From: an uncultured Ruthenibacterium sp.
GTDB lineage: Bacteria > Bacillota > Clostridia > Oscillospirales > Ruminococcaceae
DNA length: 24,545 nucleotides
Assembly: GCA_910587145.1 (NCBI GenBank)
Contig: CAJUMH010000039.1
Location: forward strand, 1 to 24,545
Direction: 5' to 3'
Under the pieces are notes generated by a model, which searched no databases, was not told the origin of the DNA, and worked only from the letters and a program-made list of their open reading frames with translations. The stretch's first letter is position 1. Every line of letters starts with the position of its first letter. The position numbers and the translations under genes are program-made. Below, piece after piece: positions 1-6,870 of the stretch.

Positions 1-92
1 CTCTGCCGATTTTCTCGTTACTGAAATATCGGCAAAAGATCAGCAGCCCATCTTGATGAAATGGTTTGGGCAGCGCCTCTTTTCCTATTTTC

Positions 93-1637
93 CTACGCCT
101 TTTCCCGGCACCCCAGCGCGGCCAGAAAGCGGCCGAACGCGGCAATGCCCTCGGGTGTCTGCTTAAATACGCCCGCATGCTCCAAACAGGTTTCAAATTT
201 GGCGCCGATCTCGTTTTTTACAGCCGTGCGCGCCGCCTCCGGCCCGAGCGCCGTGCCGTATTTCCCCGTTAAAAAGGCGAGCCACTCGGCGTGCTCGGGC
301 GCCTTTTCACGGCAGGCATCCGCGGAAAGCTCGCCCGTCAGCACACGGGCGATATCCTCGCTCTGCTGCTTTAAGCGGCTGGGCAGAATGGCAAGGCCCA
401 TCACCTCGATGAGGCCGATATTTTCCTTTTTGATGTGGTGAATTTCGCGGTGCGGGTGGAAAATGCCCTCCGGATGCCGCGCTGTGGCACGGTTGTTGCG
501 CGGCACAAGATCCAGCACGTAGCCGCGCCCCTCTTCGCGGTGCAAAATCGGCGTGACGGTATTGTGCGGCACGCGCTGCCCATCCTCTTCGGTATCGGCC
601 AAAATGTCGGCCTGCGCGTCGGAATATTCGCTCCAAGCCGTCAGCAGCGCGCCCGCGAAACGCATCAGCGCGTCGGCGTCCTCGCCCGCTGTGCGCACGG
701 TGCTCACAGGCCAGCGCAGCGTTTCGATGGAAAGCTGCGGGTAATTGGGATGCGCATAGCGGCGCAGCGCCTTGGCGCGCTGCATCGGGAACGTGTAGTT
801 GCCGCCCTGAAAATGCATATGGCTTAAAATGCTGCCGCCGACGATGGGCAGATCGGCGTTGCTGCCGCAGGTGTAGTGCGGGAACTGGCGCACAAAATCA
901 AACAGCTGCGCAAACGTATCCGGCGTAATGCGCATCGGCGCATGCGTATGCCGGAACACGATGCAGTGCTCGTTGTAATACACATAGGGGCTGTATTGCA
1001 GATACCATCTTTCGCCGCACAGCTCGATGGGCACCACGCGGTGATTTTGCCGCGCGGGGAAGTTCACGCGCCCGGCATAGCCGATATTTTCGATGCACAG
1101 CATGCACTTCGGATAGCCGGAAGCGGGCTGCAGCCGCTCCAGCGCGATGGTTTTGGGGTCTTTTTCGGGCTTTGTCAGGTTGACGGTGATCTCCAGCGTG
1201 CCATATTGGCACGGGTACTCCCATTGGATGTTGCGGGCGATCTGCGCAGTGCGGATGTAGTTCGACTGGATGCAGAGATCGTAAAAATAATCCGTGGCGG
1301 CACGCACGCCCCGCGTTTGCCGCAGCGCGGCGAAGCGCGCCTCCACCTCGCTCTGGCGCGGCATCAGCGCGCCCATGATGCGCGCCTCAAAATTCACGCG
1401 CAGCGCGGGGATCTCGCCGTCATACAGCCCGCGGCGCGCCGCGTCGTCCAGCAGCGGCTCCAGCAGCGCGGCGGGCGTATCGGGCTGCTCGGCGGGCAGC
1501 GCACCTTCCCACGGCGCGGCAAGGCCGAACAGATCCAGCAGCGTGTTGCGTGCCACATATGCGTCGGACGGGCCGATCAGGGCGTGGCGCAGGCCGAATT
1601 GCAGCAGTTCCTCGATGTGAAGCGCGGTGTTTTCCAT
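93..1637 (-). CDS. galT: UDP-glucose--hexose-1-phosphate uridylyltransferase, class 2 (GalT)
   Basis: GalT swaps UMP between UDP-glucose and galactose-1-phosphate in the Leloir pathway of galactose use, in the cytoplasm. The 514-residue product has the length and layout of the Firmicutes-type GalT family, not the roughly 350-residue E. coli type. Visible landmarks are a CMLC pair (residues 178-181), YYNEH (220-224) and GGSILSHMHFQGG (267-279), the region that carries the active-site histidines. As I recall, family members usually read SHDHFQGG here, so the methionine is a variant. The reading frame stays open to about 2099, but the ATG at 1637 is chosen because AGGAGGG lies just upstream and homology starts there (MENTALHIEELL). 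No galK or galE is visible; partners may lie beyond the left edge. The gene is divergent from asnS. Confidence 0.95.
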   Translation of the reverse strand: MENTALHIEELLQFGLRHALIGPSDAYVARNTLLDLFGLAAPWEGALPAEQPDTPAALLEPLLDDAARRGLYDGEIPALRVNFEARIMGALMPRQSEVEARFAALRQTRGVRAATDYFYDLCIQSNYIRTAQIARNIQWEYPCQYGTLEITVNLTKPEKDPKTIALERLQPASGYPKCMLCIENIGYAGRVNFPARQNHRVVPIELCGERWYLQYSPYVYYNEHCIVFRHTHAPMRITPDTFAQLFDFVRQFPHYTCGSNADLPIVGGSILSHMHFQGGNYTFPMQRAKALRRYAHPNYPQLSIETLRWPVSTVRTAGEDADALMRFAGALLTAWSEYSDAQADILADTEEDGQRVPHNTVTPILHREEGRGYVLDLVPRNNRATARHPEGIFHPHREIHHIKKENIGLIEVMGLAILPSRLKQQSEDIARVLTGELSADACREKAPEHAEWLAFLTGKYGTALGPEAARTAVKNEIGAKFETCLEHAGVFKQTPEGIAAFGRFLAALGCREKA

Positions 1638-1915
1638 ACAGATCCCTCCTGATGCGGGCTTTGCGAAAAGCCCCTGCGCACCGGGCATACGCTTTGGCGC
1701 AGTGCCGTTTGGCGGCCCGGTTCGCCGGCAGCGGCTTTTCTTCAAGCGGGCAAGCGGTTTTTCTTTTTTCAGTATAATTCCGCCGCGCAAAAAACACCAT
1801 GTATTTTTGTTGTGCAAAGCGGCAAATCTGTCGCCCGCAGCGCGCCGCATAGCGCGGCAGCTCCCGTGCGGCCTCTGTTTACGGGAGGGGCCGTGCCCCG
1901 GTTTTGCCCAAAATC
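1638..1915. other. galT/asnS divergent intergenic region
   Basis: No convincing gene lies here. On the minus strand a TATACT hexamer (1776-1771) could be the -10 of a galT promoter, but no good -35 stands 16-18 bases upstream of it, so it is only a weak candidate. The frames open through this stretch are extensions or shadows of galT and asnS. Confidence 0.35.
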
Positions 1916-1944
1916 TTGACATTTCCCCTCGAAAATGATACGAT
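1916..1944 (+). promoter_or_regulatory. sigma-A promoter of asnS
   Basis: The -35 is a perfect TTGACA (1916-1921). After a 17-base spacer comes a -10 of TACGAT (1939-1944). Transcription would start near 1951, leaving a leader of about 120 bases before asnS. Confidence 0.75.
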
Positions 1945-1992
1945 ACAAGGCAAAGGCAACGATGAAAACAGTACGGCGGCGAGGCCGGCCGC

Positions 1993-2022
1993 AGGCAGCT
2001 TTTGAGGCTGTCTTTTTCTTTT
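1993..2022 (+). terminator. terminator-like hairpin inside the asnS leader (possible attenuator)
   Basis: GGCAGC (1994-1999) pairs with GCTGTC (2007-2012), with one G-U pair and an extra A-T at the base. A T-rich run TTTTTCTTTT (2013-2022) follows. It lies between the promoter at 1916 and asnS, so it may attenuate asnS. No T-box signature (the conserved GGTGG-type bulge) is visible, so the sensing element, if any, is unknown. Confidence 0.5.
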
Positions 2023-2031
2023 AGATGGCTT

Positions 2032-2053
2032 TGGATCCATCCGCCCGGATCCA
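2032..2053 (+). repeat. 7-bp inverted repeat just upstream of the asnS ribosome binding site
   Basis: TGGATCC (2032-2038) and GGATCCA (2047-2053) are perfectly complementary around an 8-base loop and end 7 bases before the GGAGGG ribosome binding site (2061-2066). It could form a hairpin in the mRNA leader or be a protein-binding palindrome. Its role is not known. Confidence 0.5.
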
Positions 2054-2071
2054 TCACATGGGAGGGAAACG

Positions 2072-3460
2072 ATGATGAAACGCACAGAGATCCGCACACT
2101 GTATGCCGCGCCGCCCGCGGACGGCGCCGCCGTTACCGTCTGCGGCTGGGCCCGCACGGTACGCGATTCCAAAAACATCGGCTTTTTGGAGCTTTCCGAC
2201 GGTTCGGGCTTTAAAACGCTGCAGGTGGTGCTGGAGGCCGCAAGGCTTGCCAATTACAAAGAGCTTGCAAGGCTTGGCGTTGGCACGAGCGTGCAGGTAA
2301 CGGGCCGCGTGGTGCTTACGCCGCAGGCAAAGCAGCCGCTGGAGGTAAACGCCGACGCTGTCGAGGTGCTGGGCGCCTGCCCGCCCGATTATCCGCTGCA
2401 GAAAAAGCGCCACAGTGTGGAATTTCTGCGCACCATGCCGCATCTGCGCCCGCGCACCAACACCTTCAGCGCGGCGTTCCGCGTGCGCAGCGTGGCCGCC
2501 TATGCGCTGCACCGGTTCTTTCAGGAAAACGGCTTTGTCTATGTGCACACGCCGCTCATCACCGACTCGGACTGCGAGGGCGCGGGCGAGATGTTCCGCG
2601 TGACAACGCTGCCCGCCGGCGATGCGCCCCGCACCGCGGACGGCGCGGTGGATTTTTCGCAGGATTTCTTCGGCCGCGCCACGAACCTCACCGTCTCCGG
2701 CCAACTGGAGGGCGAGGCGATGGCCGCTGCCTTCGGGAAAATCTACACGTTCGGCCCCACGTTCCGCGCCGAAAATTCCAACACACCGCGCCACGCGGCG
2801 GAGTTCTGGATGATCGAGCCGGAGCTGGCGTTTGCCGATTTGGCCGATTATATGGATACCGCCGAGGCCATGGCAAAGAGCGTTATTCACCAGGTGCTGG
2901 ATACCTGCCCCGACGAGATGGCGTTTTTTAACCAGTTTTTTGACAAAACGCTGCTCGAGCGCCTGACGGCTCTGGTGGACAGCGAGTTCGCGCGCGTGAG
3001 CTACACCGATGCCGTGGCGCTGCTGGAGCCGCACAACGATTCGTTCCAGTACAAGGTGCGCTGGGGCGTCGATCTGCAAACCGAGCACGAGCGCTTTTTA
3101 ACCGAGCAGATCTACAAAAAGCCCGTTTTCGTTACGGATTATCCCAAGGAGATCAAATCGTTCTATATGCGCCTGAACGACGACGGCAAGACCGTGGCTG
3201 CGGCCGACATGCTGGTGCCCGGCGTGGGCGAGCTGATCGGCGGCAGCCAGCGCGAGGAGCGTCTGGACATGCTGGAGGCGCGCATGGACGAGCTGGGCCT
3301 TGCCCGCGCGGACTATGAATGGTATCTGGATCTGCGCCGCTTTGGCACCGTAAAGCACGCGGGCTACGGCCTCGGCTTCGAGCGGCTGATTATGTATCTG
3401 ACGGGCATTCCCAACATCCGCGACGTACTGCCCTTCCCGCGCACGGCCGGAGGCTTTTAA
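2072..3460 (+). CDS. asnS: asparaginyl-tRNA synthetase
   Basis: Charges tRNA-Asn with asparagine in the cytoplasm. This is a class IIb synthetase of 462 residues, the normal length. The N-terminal OB-fold anticodon-binding domain is seen as VTVCGWARTVRDSKNIGFLEL near residue 22. The catalytic domain shows motif 2 in TFGPTFRAENSNTPRHAAEFW, and motif 3 in GYGLGFERLIMYLTG near the C-terminus, ending in the typical IRDVLPFPR. The RAENSNT form fits AsnS rather than AspS. GGAGGG (2061-2066) serves either ATG 2072 or the next codon, ATG 2075; the second has the better spacing. Its own promoter and a structured leader precede it, and a weak hairpin follows. Confidence 0.96.
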   Translation: MMKRTEIRTLYAAPPADGAAVTVCGWARTVRDSKNIGFLELSDGSGFKTLQVVLEAARLANYKELARLGVGTSVQVTGRVVLTPQAKQPLEVNADAVEVLGACPPDYPLQKKRHSVEFLRTMPHLRPRTNTFSAAFRVRSVAAYALHRFFQENGFVYVHTPLITDSDCEGAGEMFRVTTLPAGDAPRTADGAVDFSQDFFGRATNLTVSGQLEGEAMAAAFGKIYTFGPTFRAENSNTPRHAAEFWMIEPELAFADLADYMDTAEAMAKSVIHQVLDTCPDEMAFFNQFFDKTLLERLTALVDSEFARVSYTDAVALLEPHNDSFQYKVRWGVDLQTEHERFLTEQIYKKPVFVTDYPKEIKSFYMRLNDDGKTVAAADMLVPGVGELIGGSQREERLDMLEARMDELGLARADYEWYLDLRRFGTVKHAGYGLGFERLIMYLTGIPNIRDVLPFPRTAGGF

Positions 3461-3485
3461 AAAGCGCTCTGCGCAGGGGCTTTTC
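3460..3485 (+). terminator. weak terminator after asnS
   Basis: AAAAGC (3460-3465) pairs with GCTTTT (3479-3484), beginning at the asnS stop codon. The inner part pairs poorly and the T-run is short, so termination would be modest. Confidence 0.4.
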
Positions 3486-3528
3486 TGATGCGCCCCATAA
3501 ATTTGATTTGAAAAACCGAAACATAAAT

Positions 3529-3670
3529 GCTTCGTGCAGGGCGGACGCCGCGAAAGCGCCCGCCGCCGGGGAAGCGGGTGAAAATCCCGCACGGTCCCGC
3601 CACCGTGTTGGACGAAAGGGAAACGGAAATTTCCCGTTTGCGTCCTCAGTCGGATCGCCGGGTACGGAGC
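3529..3670 (+). ncRNA. cobalamin (B12) riboswitch aptamer
   Basis: The conserved B12-box core is plain: GGGAA, then GCGGGTGAAAATCCCGC (about 3573-3589), then ACGGTCCCGCCACCGTG (about 3590-3606), and near the 3' side AGTCGGATCGCC. Eight to nine bases at 3529-3537 (GCTTCGTGC) pair with 3662-3670 (GTACGGAGC), closing the P1 stem, which supports these boundaries. The aptamer binds adenosylcobalamin or a related corrinoid and normally shuts off downstream genes when B12 is plentiful. Here those genes are a DUF4430 protein and an ECF S component. I did not find a clear promoter upstream. Confidence 0.95.
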
Positions 3671-3674
3671 GTCC

Positions 3675-3707
3675 CATGGTTTACGATGGATAGACCGTGT
3701 GTTTTTT
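3675..3707 (+). terminator. hairpin plus T-run directly after the B12 aptamer
   Basis: CATGGTTTA (3675-3683) pairs with TAGACCGTG (3691-3699), nine pairs with two G-U, followed by TGTTTTTT (3700-3707). It starts five bases after the P1 stem, so it is well placed as a riboswitch-controlled terminator, though the stem is not very GC-rich. Confidence 0.5.
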
Positions 3708-3708
3708 G

Positions 3709-3927
3709 CAAGGGCCCGTTCGGGGCCTTGGAGCAGCCGCGTTCTGCCCGCATGGCCGGGCGCTGTGCGAACGCCGCGCCGGCGAAGCCGCAGGCGCTCT
3801 GCCGCCGCAAACGTTTGTGCGTCCCATTTTCCGCCCCTTCCCCGCTGCCGGTTCCTTCGCCGGCTATTTTGCCGGGGCCGTGCGGCAGACGGCGCCAGGG
3901 CGTTTTCGGGCTGCCGCTTCTTTTGCA
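3709..3927 (+). other. long untranslated leader between B12 aptamer and first gene
   Basis: About 220 bases without a supported gene. It begins with a GC-rich hairpin (CAAGGGCCC with GGGGCCTTG, 3709-3730, one G-G mismatch). The open frames across it are proline/arginine/alanine-rich, lack a good ribosome binding site and resemble nothing known to me. It separates the first possible terminator from the strong one at 3928. Confidence 0.5.
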
Positions 3928-3970
3928 AAAAGCCGCGTTCTCGATCTTATCGGAACGCGGCTTTTATTAT
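3928..3970 (+). terminator. strong intrinsic terminator just before the DUF4430 gene
   Basis: A perfect 13-bp stem joins AAAAGCCGCGTTC (3928-3940) and GAACGCGGCTTTT (3953-3965) around a 12-base loop, followed by ATTATTTTAT. It ends about 15 bases before the ribosome binding site of the next gene (3982-3988), so it most likely serves as the expression platform of the B12 riboswitch, or as a second check after the hairpin at 3675. Confidence 0.8.
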
Positions 3971-3995
3971 TTTATCCGCACGAGGAGGAAACAAC

Positions 3996-4394
3996 ATGAG
4001 CAAACAAACGAAAAAGATCCTGCTGATCGCCGGCGCCGCGCTGGCGCTTGTCGCCGTACTGGCGGCGGCCTGGTTCGCGCTCGGGCCCAAGGGCACGGCG
4101 GGGCACAAGAACATCCGCGTAACGGTGGTTTACGGCGATGCCTCCACGGATACATTTTCCCTTTCCACCAACGCGGAATTTCTGCGCGGCGCGCTGGAAG
4201 AGCAAAGCCTGATCGAGGGCGATGAAAACGAATACGGTCTGTTTGTAAAAACCGTAAACGGCGTGACTGCCGACGAGGCAAACCAGGAGTGGTGGTGCTT
4301 CACCAAGGGCGGCGAGGAAGTATTGACCGGCGTGGATACAACGCCCATTGCCGACGGCGATGCGTTCGAGATCACGCTGAAAGCCGGCTGGTAA
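3996..4394 (+). CDS. membrane-anchored DUF4430 (transcobalamin-like) protein
   Basis: 132 residues. The N-terminus (MSKQTKK then about 20 hydrophobic residues to about 29) is an uncleaved signal/anchor with no lipobox cysteine, so the rest should face outside. The remainder matches DUF4430, the fold shared with the C-terminal domain of animal transcobalamin/intrinsic factor: NIRVTVVYGDAS, then FLRGALEEQSLI, then GLFVKTVNGVTADE, then the characteristic EWWCFTKGGEEVLTGVDT and a final IADGDAFEITLKAGW. The start is fixed by GAGGAGG at 3982-3988. It lies downstream of a B12 riboswitch and one base before the S-component gene, so the likely job is binding a corrinoid outside the cell and handing it to the transporter. 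The riboswitch and domain are seen; corrinoid binding is inference. Confidence 0.85.
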   Translation: MSKQTKKILLIAGAALALVAVLAAAWFALGPKGTAGHKNIRVTVVYGDASTDTFSLSTNAEFLRGALEEQSLIEGDENEYGLFVKTVNGVTADEANQEWWCFTKGGEEVLTGVDTTPIADGDAFEITLKAGW

Positions 4395-4395
4395 C

Positions 4396-4902
4396 ATGAA
4401 GAAAACGCGCGGCATTGTTGTGGCGGCGTTCCTTGCGGCGGTGCTGGCGGCCTCGAAGTACGCGCTGGACGGCCTGCCGAACATCGAGCTCGTGAGCTTG
4501 CTGATCATTTTATACACACTGGAATTTCCAAGCCTTGTGTTCCCCGCCGTATATACTTATCTGCTTGTTTACGGTCTGCTGAACGGGTTCGGGCTGTGGT
4601 GGTTCCCGCAGCTGTACATCTGGGCGCTTCTCATTTTGCTGGCGCGCTTTGCGCGCGAAAACCGTTCGGTGCTGCTGTGGGCGCTGCTGAGCGGCATCTT
4701 CGGCCTTTGCTATGGGGCGCTGTACGCCGTGGCGCACGCCTTTGTGGCCGGGCCGGCCGGCGGCGTGGCGTACTGGGTGGCCGGCATCCCATTCGATTTT
4801 GTGCACGGCGCAGGCAATTTTGCCGCGGCACTGGTGCTGTTTTCGCCGCTGCGCCGCTGTTTGCAGCGTGTAAAGCGCGCGGCCCTGCCGCATGCTTTAT
4901 AA
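4396..4902 (+). CDS. ECF transporter S component, predicted corrinoid uptake
   Basis: 168 residues, almost all hydrophobic, with about five to six membrane segments, the size of an energy-coupling-factor substrate-binding (S) subunit. Typical features are an N-terminal helix with small residues (VVAAFLAAVLAASKYALDGLPNIELVSLL) and a late helix with FDFVHGAGNFAAALVLFSPLRR. The ATG follows the upstream TAA after a single base, so translation is coupled to the DUF4430 gene, and both are under the cobalamin riboswitch. S components are substrate-specific and share EcfA/EcfA'/EcfT, which are not in this window and would be supplied from elsewhere. Cobalamin or a precursor such as dimethylbenzimidazole is the likely substrate, by regulation rather than by residues I can recognise. 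CbrT/CblT-type naming would need a family search. Confidence 0.85.
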   Translation: MKKTRGIVVAAFLAAVLAASKYALDGLPNIELVSLLIILYTLEFPSLVFPAVYTYLLVYGLLNGFGLWWFPQLYIWALLILLARFARENRSVLLWALLSGIFGLCYGALYAVAHAFVAGPAGGVAYWVAGIPFDFVHGAGNFAAALVLFSPLRRCLQRVKRAALPHAL

Positions 4903-4989
4903 ACAGGCGGCGCACTCACGCGGCAGACGGCGGTATTTTCCGGGAAGCGTCTGTTTCGCGTTGCTTTTTAACGCCTTGTGAAAAGCACG

Positions 4990-5031
4990 CGTTCGGACGC
5001 TTCCGTTTTTCGTTCGGACGCTTCCGTTTTC
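4990..5031 (+). repeat. tandem 21-bp duplication upstream of prfC
   Basis: Two adjacent units, 4990-5010 and 5011-5031, share 20 of 21 bases (CGTTCGGACGCTTCCGTTTT plus T or C). They end 10 bases before the predicted prfC -35. This is a recent-looking duplication. It might be a double binding site, or just slippage. Confidence 0.85.
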
Positions 5032-5040
5032 TATCCGGTC

Positions 5041-5069
5041 TTGTTTTTTTGCGCAAAATCCCGTACAAT
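5041..5069 (+). promoter_or_regulatory. promoter of prfC
   Basis: TTGTTT (5041-5046), a 17-base spacer and TACAAT (5064-5069) make a reasonable sigma-A promoter. The transcript would start near 5076, with a leader of about 110 bases. Confidence 0.6.
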
Positions 5070-5188
5070 AGGGATTGGTTTAAAATTTTTCGCCGCGCGG
5101 CGTTTTTTCGGCCCTGCACAGAGCGGGGCCAAGCGGCGCCGCGGCGGCCCGAATAGAACGAGCAGCGCAGACAGAGTGGAGGAACATT

Positions 5189-6778
5189 ATGGAACAGCAG
5201 AGCGGTCAAATTGAAAAGCGCCGCACGTTTGCGATCATCTCGCATCCGGACGCGGGCAAAACAACGCTGACGGAAAAGCTGCTTTTGTACGGCGGCGCCA
5301 TTCAGCAGGCGGGCATTGTGAAGGGCAAGAAGGGCGCGCGCGCCGCCGTATCGGATTGGATGGAGATCGAAAAGCAGCGCGGCATCTCGGTGACGAGCTC
5401 GGTGCTGCAGTTCCGGTACAACGGCTGCTGCGTCAACATTCTGGATACGCCGGGCCACCAGGATTTTTCCGAGGATACCTACCGCACGCTGATGGCGGCG
5501 GACAGCGCCGTAATGGTGATCGACGCGGCCAAGGGCGTGGAGAACCAAACCAAAAAACTGTTTAAGGTATGCACAATGCGCGGCATTCCCATCTTTACCT
5601 TTATCAATAAAATGGACCGCGAGGCGCGCAGCCCGTTCGATCTGCTCGAGGAGATCGAGCAAGTGCTGGGCATCGAAACATATCCCATGAACTGGCCCAT
5701 CGGCTCCGGCAAGGAGTTCCGGGGGGTATACGATCGCGGCCAAAAAGAGATTCTGGCTTTTCAGCACGCGGGCCGCGTGGGGCAAAAACAAGCGGAAAAA
5801 ATCGAGGCGCGTCTCGGCGACGCCGGGCTGGACGCGCTTTTGTCAAAGCCGCTGCACGAGGCGCTGTGCGACGATATCGAGCTGCTGGACGGCGCGGCAT
5901 ATGAATTCGACGAAAATAAGGTGCACTGCGGCAAACTGACACCGGTATTTTTCGGCTCGGCGCTCACAAATTTTGGCGTGGAGCCGTTTTTGGCCGATTT
6001 TCTGCGCCTTTCGCCGCCGCCCCTGCCGCGCGATTCCTCCGCCGGCCTTATCGACCCCATGGGCGAAGATTTTTCGGCGTTTGTCTTTAAAATCCAGGCC
6101 AACATGAATAAGGCCCACCGAGACCGCATCGCGTTTATCCGCATCTGCAGCGGCAGGTTCGAGCGCGGCATGGAGGTGCTGCACGTGCAGGGCGGCAAAA
6201 AGGTAAAACTGGCGCAGGGCACGCAGCTGATGGCGTCCGAGCGCGAGATCGTGGAAGAGGCCTGGGCGGGCGATATCATCGGCGTGTTCGACCCCGGCAT
6301 CTTTTCCATCGGCGATACGCTCACCACGGCAAAAGCGCCGTTCACGTTCGCGGGTATTCCCACCTTCGCGCCCGAGCACTTTGCCCGCGTTACACAGGTG
6401 GATACCATGAAGCGCAAGCAGTTTGTAAAGGGCATGGAGCAGATCGCGCAGGAGGGCGCGATCCAGATCTTCAAAGAGCTGGGCGGCGGCATGGAGGAAG
6501 TGATCGTCGGCGTAGTGGGCGTGCTGCAGTTTGAGGTGCTGGAATACCGGCTGAAAAACGAATACAACGTAGAGATCCGCATGCAGACGCTGCCTTACAG
6601 CCTGATCCGCTGGATTGAAAACGAGGATCTTGACCCGAAAACGCTGAACCTGACGAGCGACACCCGCCGCGTGGAAGATTTGAAGGAGCGCCGCCTGCTG
6701 CTGTTCACCAACAGCTGGAGCATTACCTGGGCCGAGGAGCACAACGCCGGCCTGCGGCTCTCCGAGGTGGGGCGCTGA
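5189..6778 (+). CDS. prfC: peptide chain release factor 3 (RF3)
   Basis: RF3 is a translational GTPase that ejects RF1/RF2 from the ribosome after peptide release. The 529-residue length is exactly that of the family. GTPase motifs are G1 SHPDAGKTTL (18-27), the switch-I region KQRGISVTSS (62-71), G3 DTPGH (86-90) and G4 NKMD (140-143). The SHPDAGKTT form and the ISVTSS sequence separate RF3 from EF-G. The C-terminal half contains the RF3 domains ending in ERRLLLFTNSWSITWAEEHN. ATG 5189 follows GTGGAGG (5176-5182). It stands alone, with its own promoter and a strong terminator at 6826. A 23-bp piece near its 3' end (6671-6693) recurs inverted at 6966-6988. Confidence 0.97.
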   Translation: MEQQSGQIEKRRTFAIISHPDAGKTTLTEKLLLYGGAIQQAGIVKGKKGARAAVSDWMEIEKQRGISVTSSVLQFRYNGCCVNILDTPGHQDFSEDTYRTLMAADSAVMVIDAAKGVENQTKKLFKVCTMRGIPIFTFINKMDREARSPFDLLEEIEQVLGIETYPMNWPIGSGKEFRGVYDRGQKEILAFQHAGRVGQKQAEKIEARLGDAGLDALLSKPLHEALCDDIELLDGAAYEFDENKVHCGKLTPVFFGSALTNFGVEPFLADFLRLSPPPLPRDSSAGLIDPMGEDFSAFVFKIQANMNKAHRDRIAFIRICSGRFERGMEVLHVQGGKKVKLAQGTQLMASEREIVEEAWAGDIIGVFDPGIFSIGDTLTTAKAPFTFAGIPTFAPEHFARVTQVDTMKRKQFVKGMEQIAQEGAIQIFKELGGGMEEVIVGVVGVLQFEVLEYRLKNEYNVEIRMQTLPYSLIRWIENEDLDPKTLNLTSDTRRVEDLKERRLLLFTNSWSITWAEEHNAGLRLSEVGR

Positions 6779-6824
6779 GCCGGCCCCGGCCGCAGGAGGT
6801 ACGCCGATTTTTGTGCACTGTTTT

Positions 6825-6870
6825 TCCGAGGGGCCATTTTGCGGGCAGGCCCCTCGGATTTTGTTTGTTT
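6825..6870 (+). terminator. strong terminator after prfC
   Basis: CCGAGGGGCC (6826-6835) pairs perfectly with GGCCCCTCGG (6848-6857), plus a T-A pair at the base, around a 12-base loop. TTTTGTTTGTTT (6859-6870) follows. A T-run also flanks the other side (6821-6825), so it could act in both directions. Confidence 0.9.

Noticed and set aside
4..34. Inverted repeat TGCCGAT/ATCGGCA at the left end as a galT terminator
   Set aside because: The 7-bp stem has a 17-base loop and no T-run on the galT strand; too weak to call.
1945..2071. T-box riboswitch in the asnS leader
   Set aside because: The terminator-like hairpin is present, but the leader is only about 120 bases and the conserved T-box antiterminator sequence is not there.
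1638..2099. N-terminal extension of GalT to the codon at 2099
   Set aside because: It would cross the asnS promoter and has no homology; AGGAGGG before ATG 1637 sets the start.
2054..3088. A 344-codon minus-strand open frame opposite asnS
   Set aside because: asnS is unmistakable; the reverse frame is His/Arg/Ala-rich with no motif or ribosome binding site.
3697..3999. Possible 100-codon gene between the B12 aptamer and the DUF4430 gene
   Set aside because: No ribosome binding site, low-complexity composition, and it runs through the terminator hairpin; treated as leader RNA.
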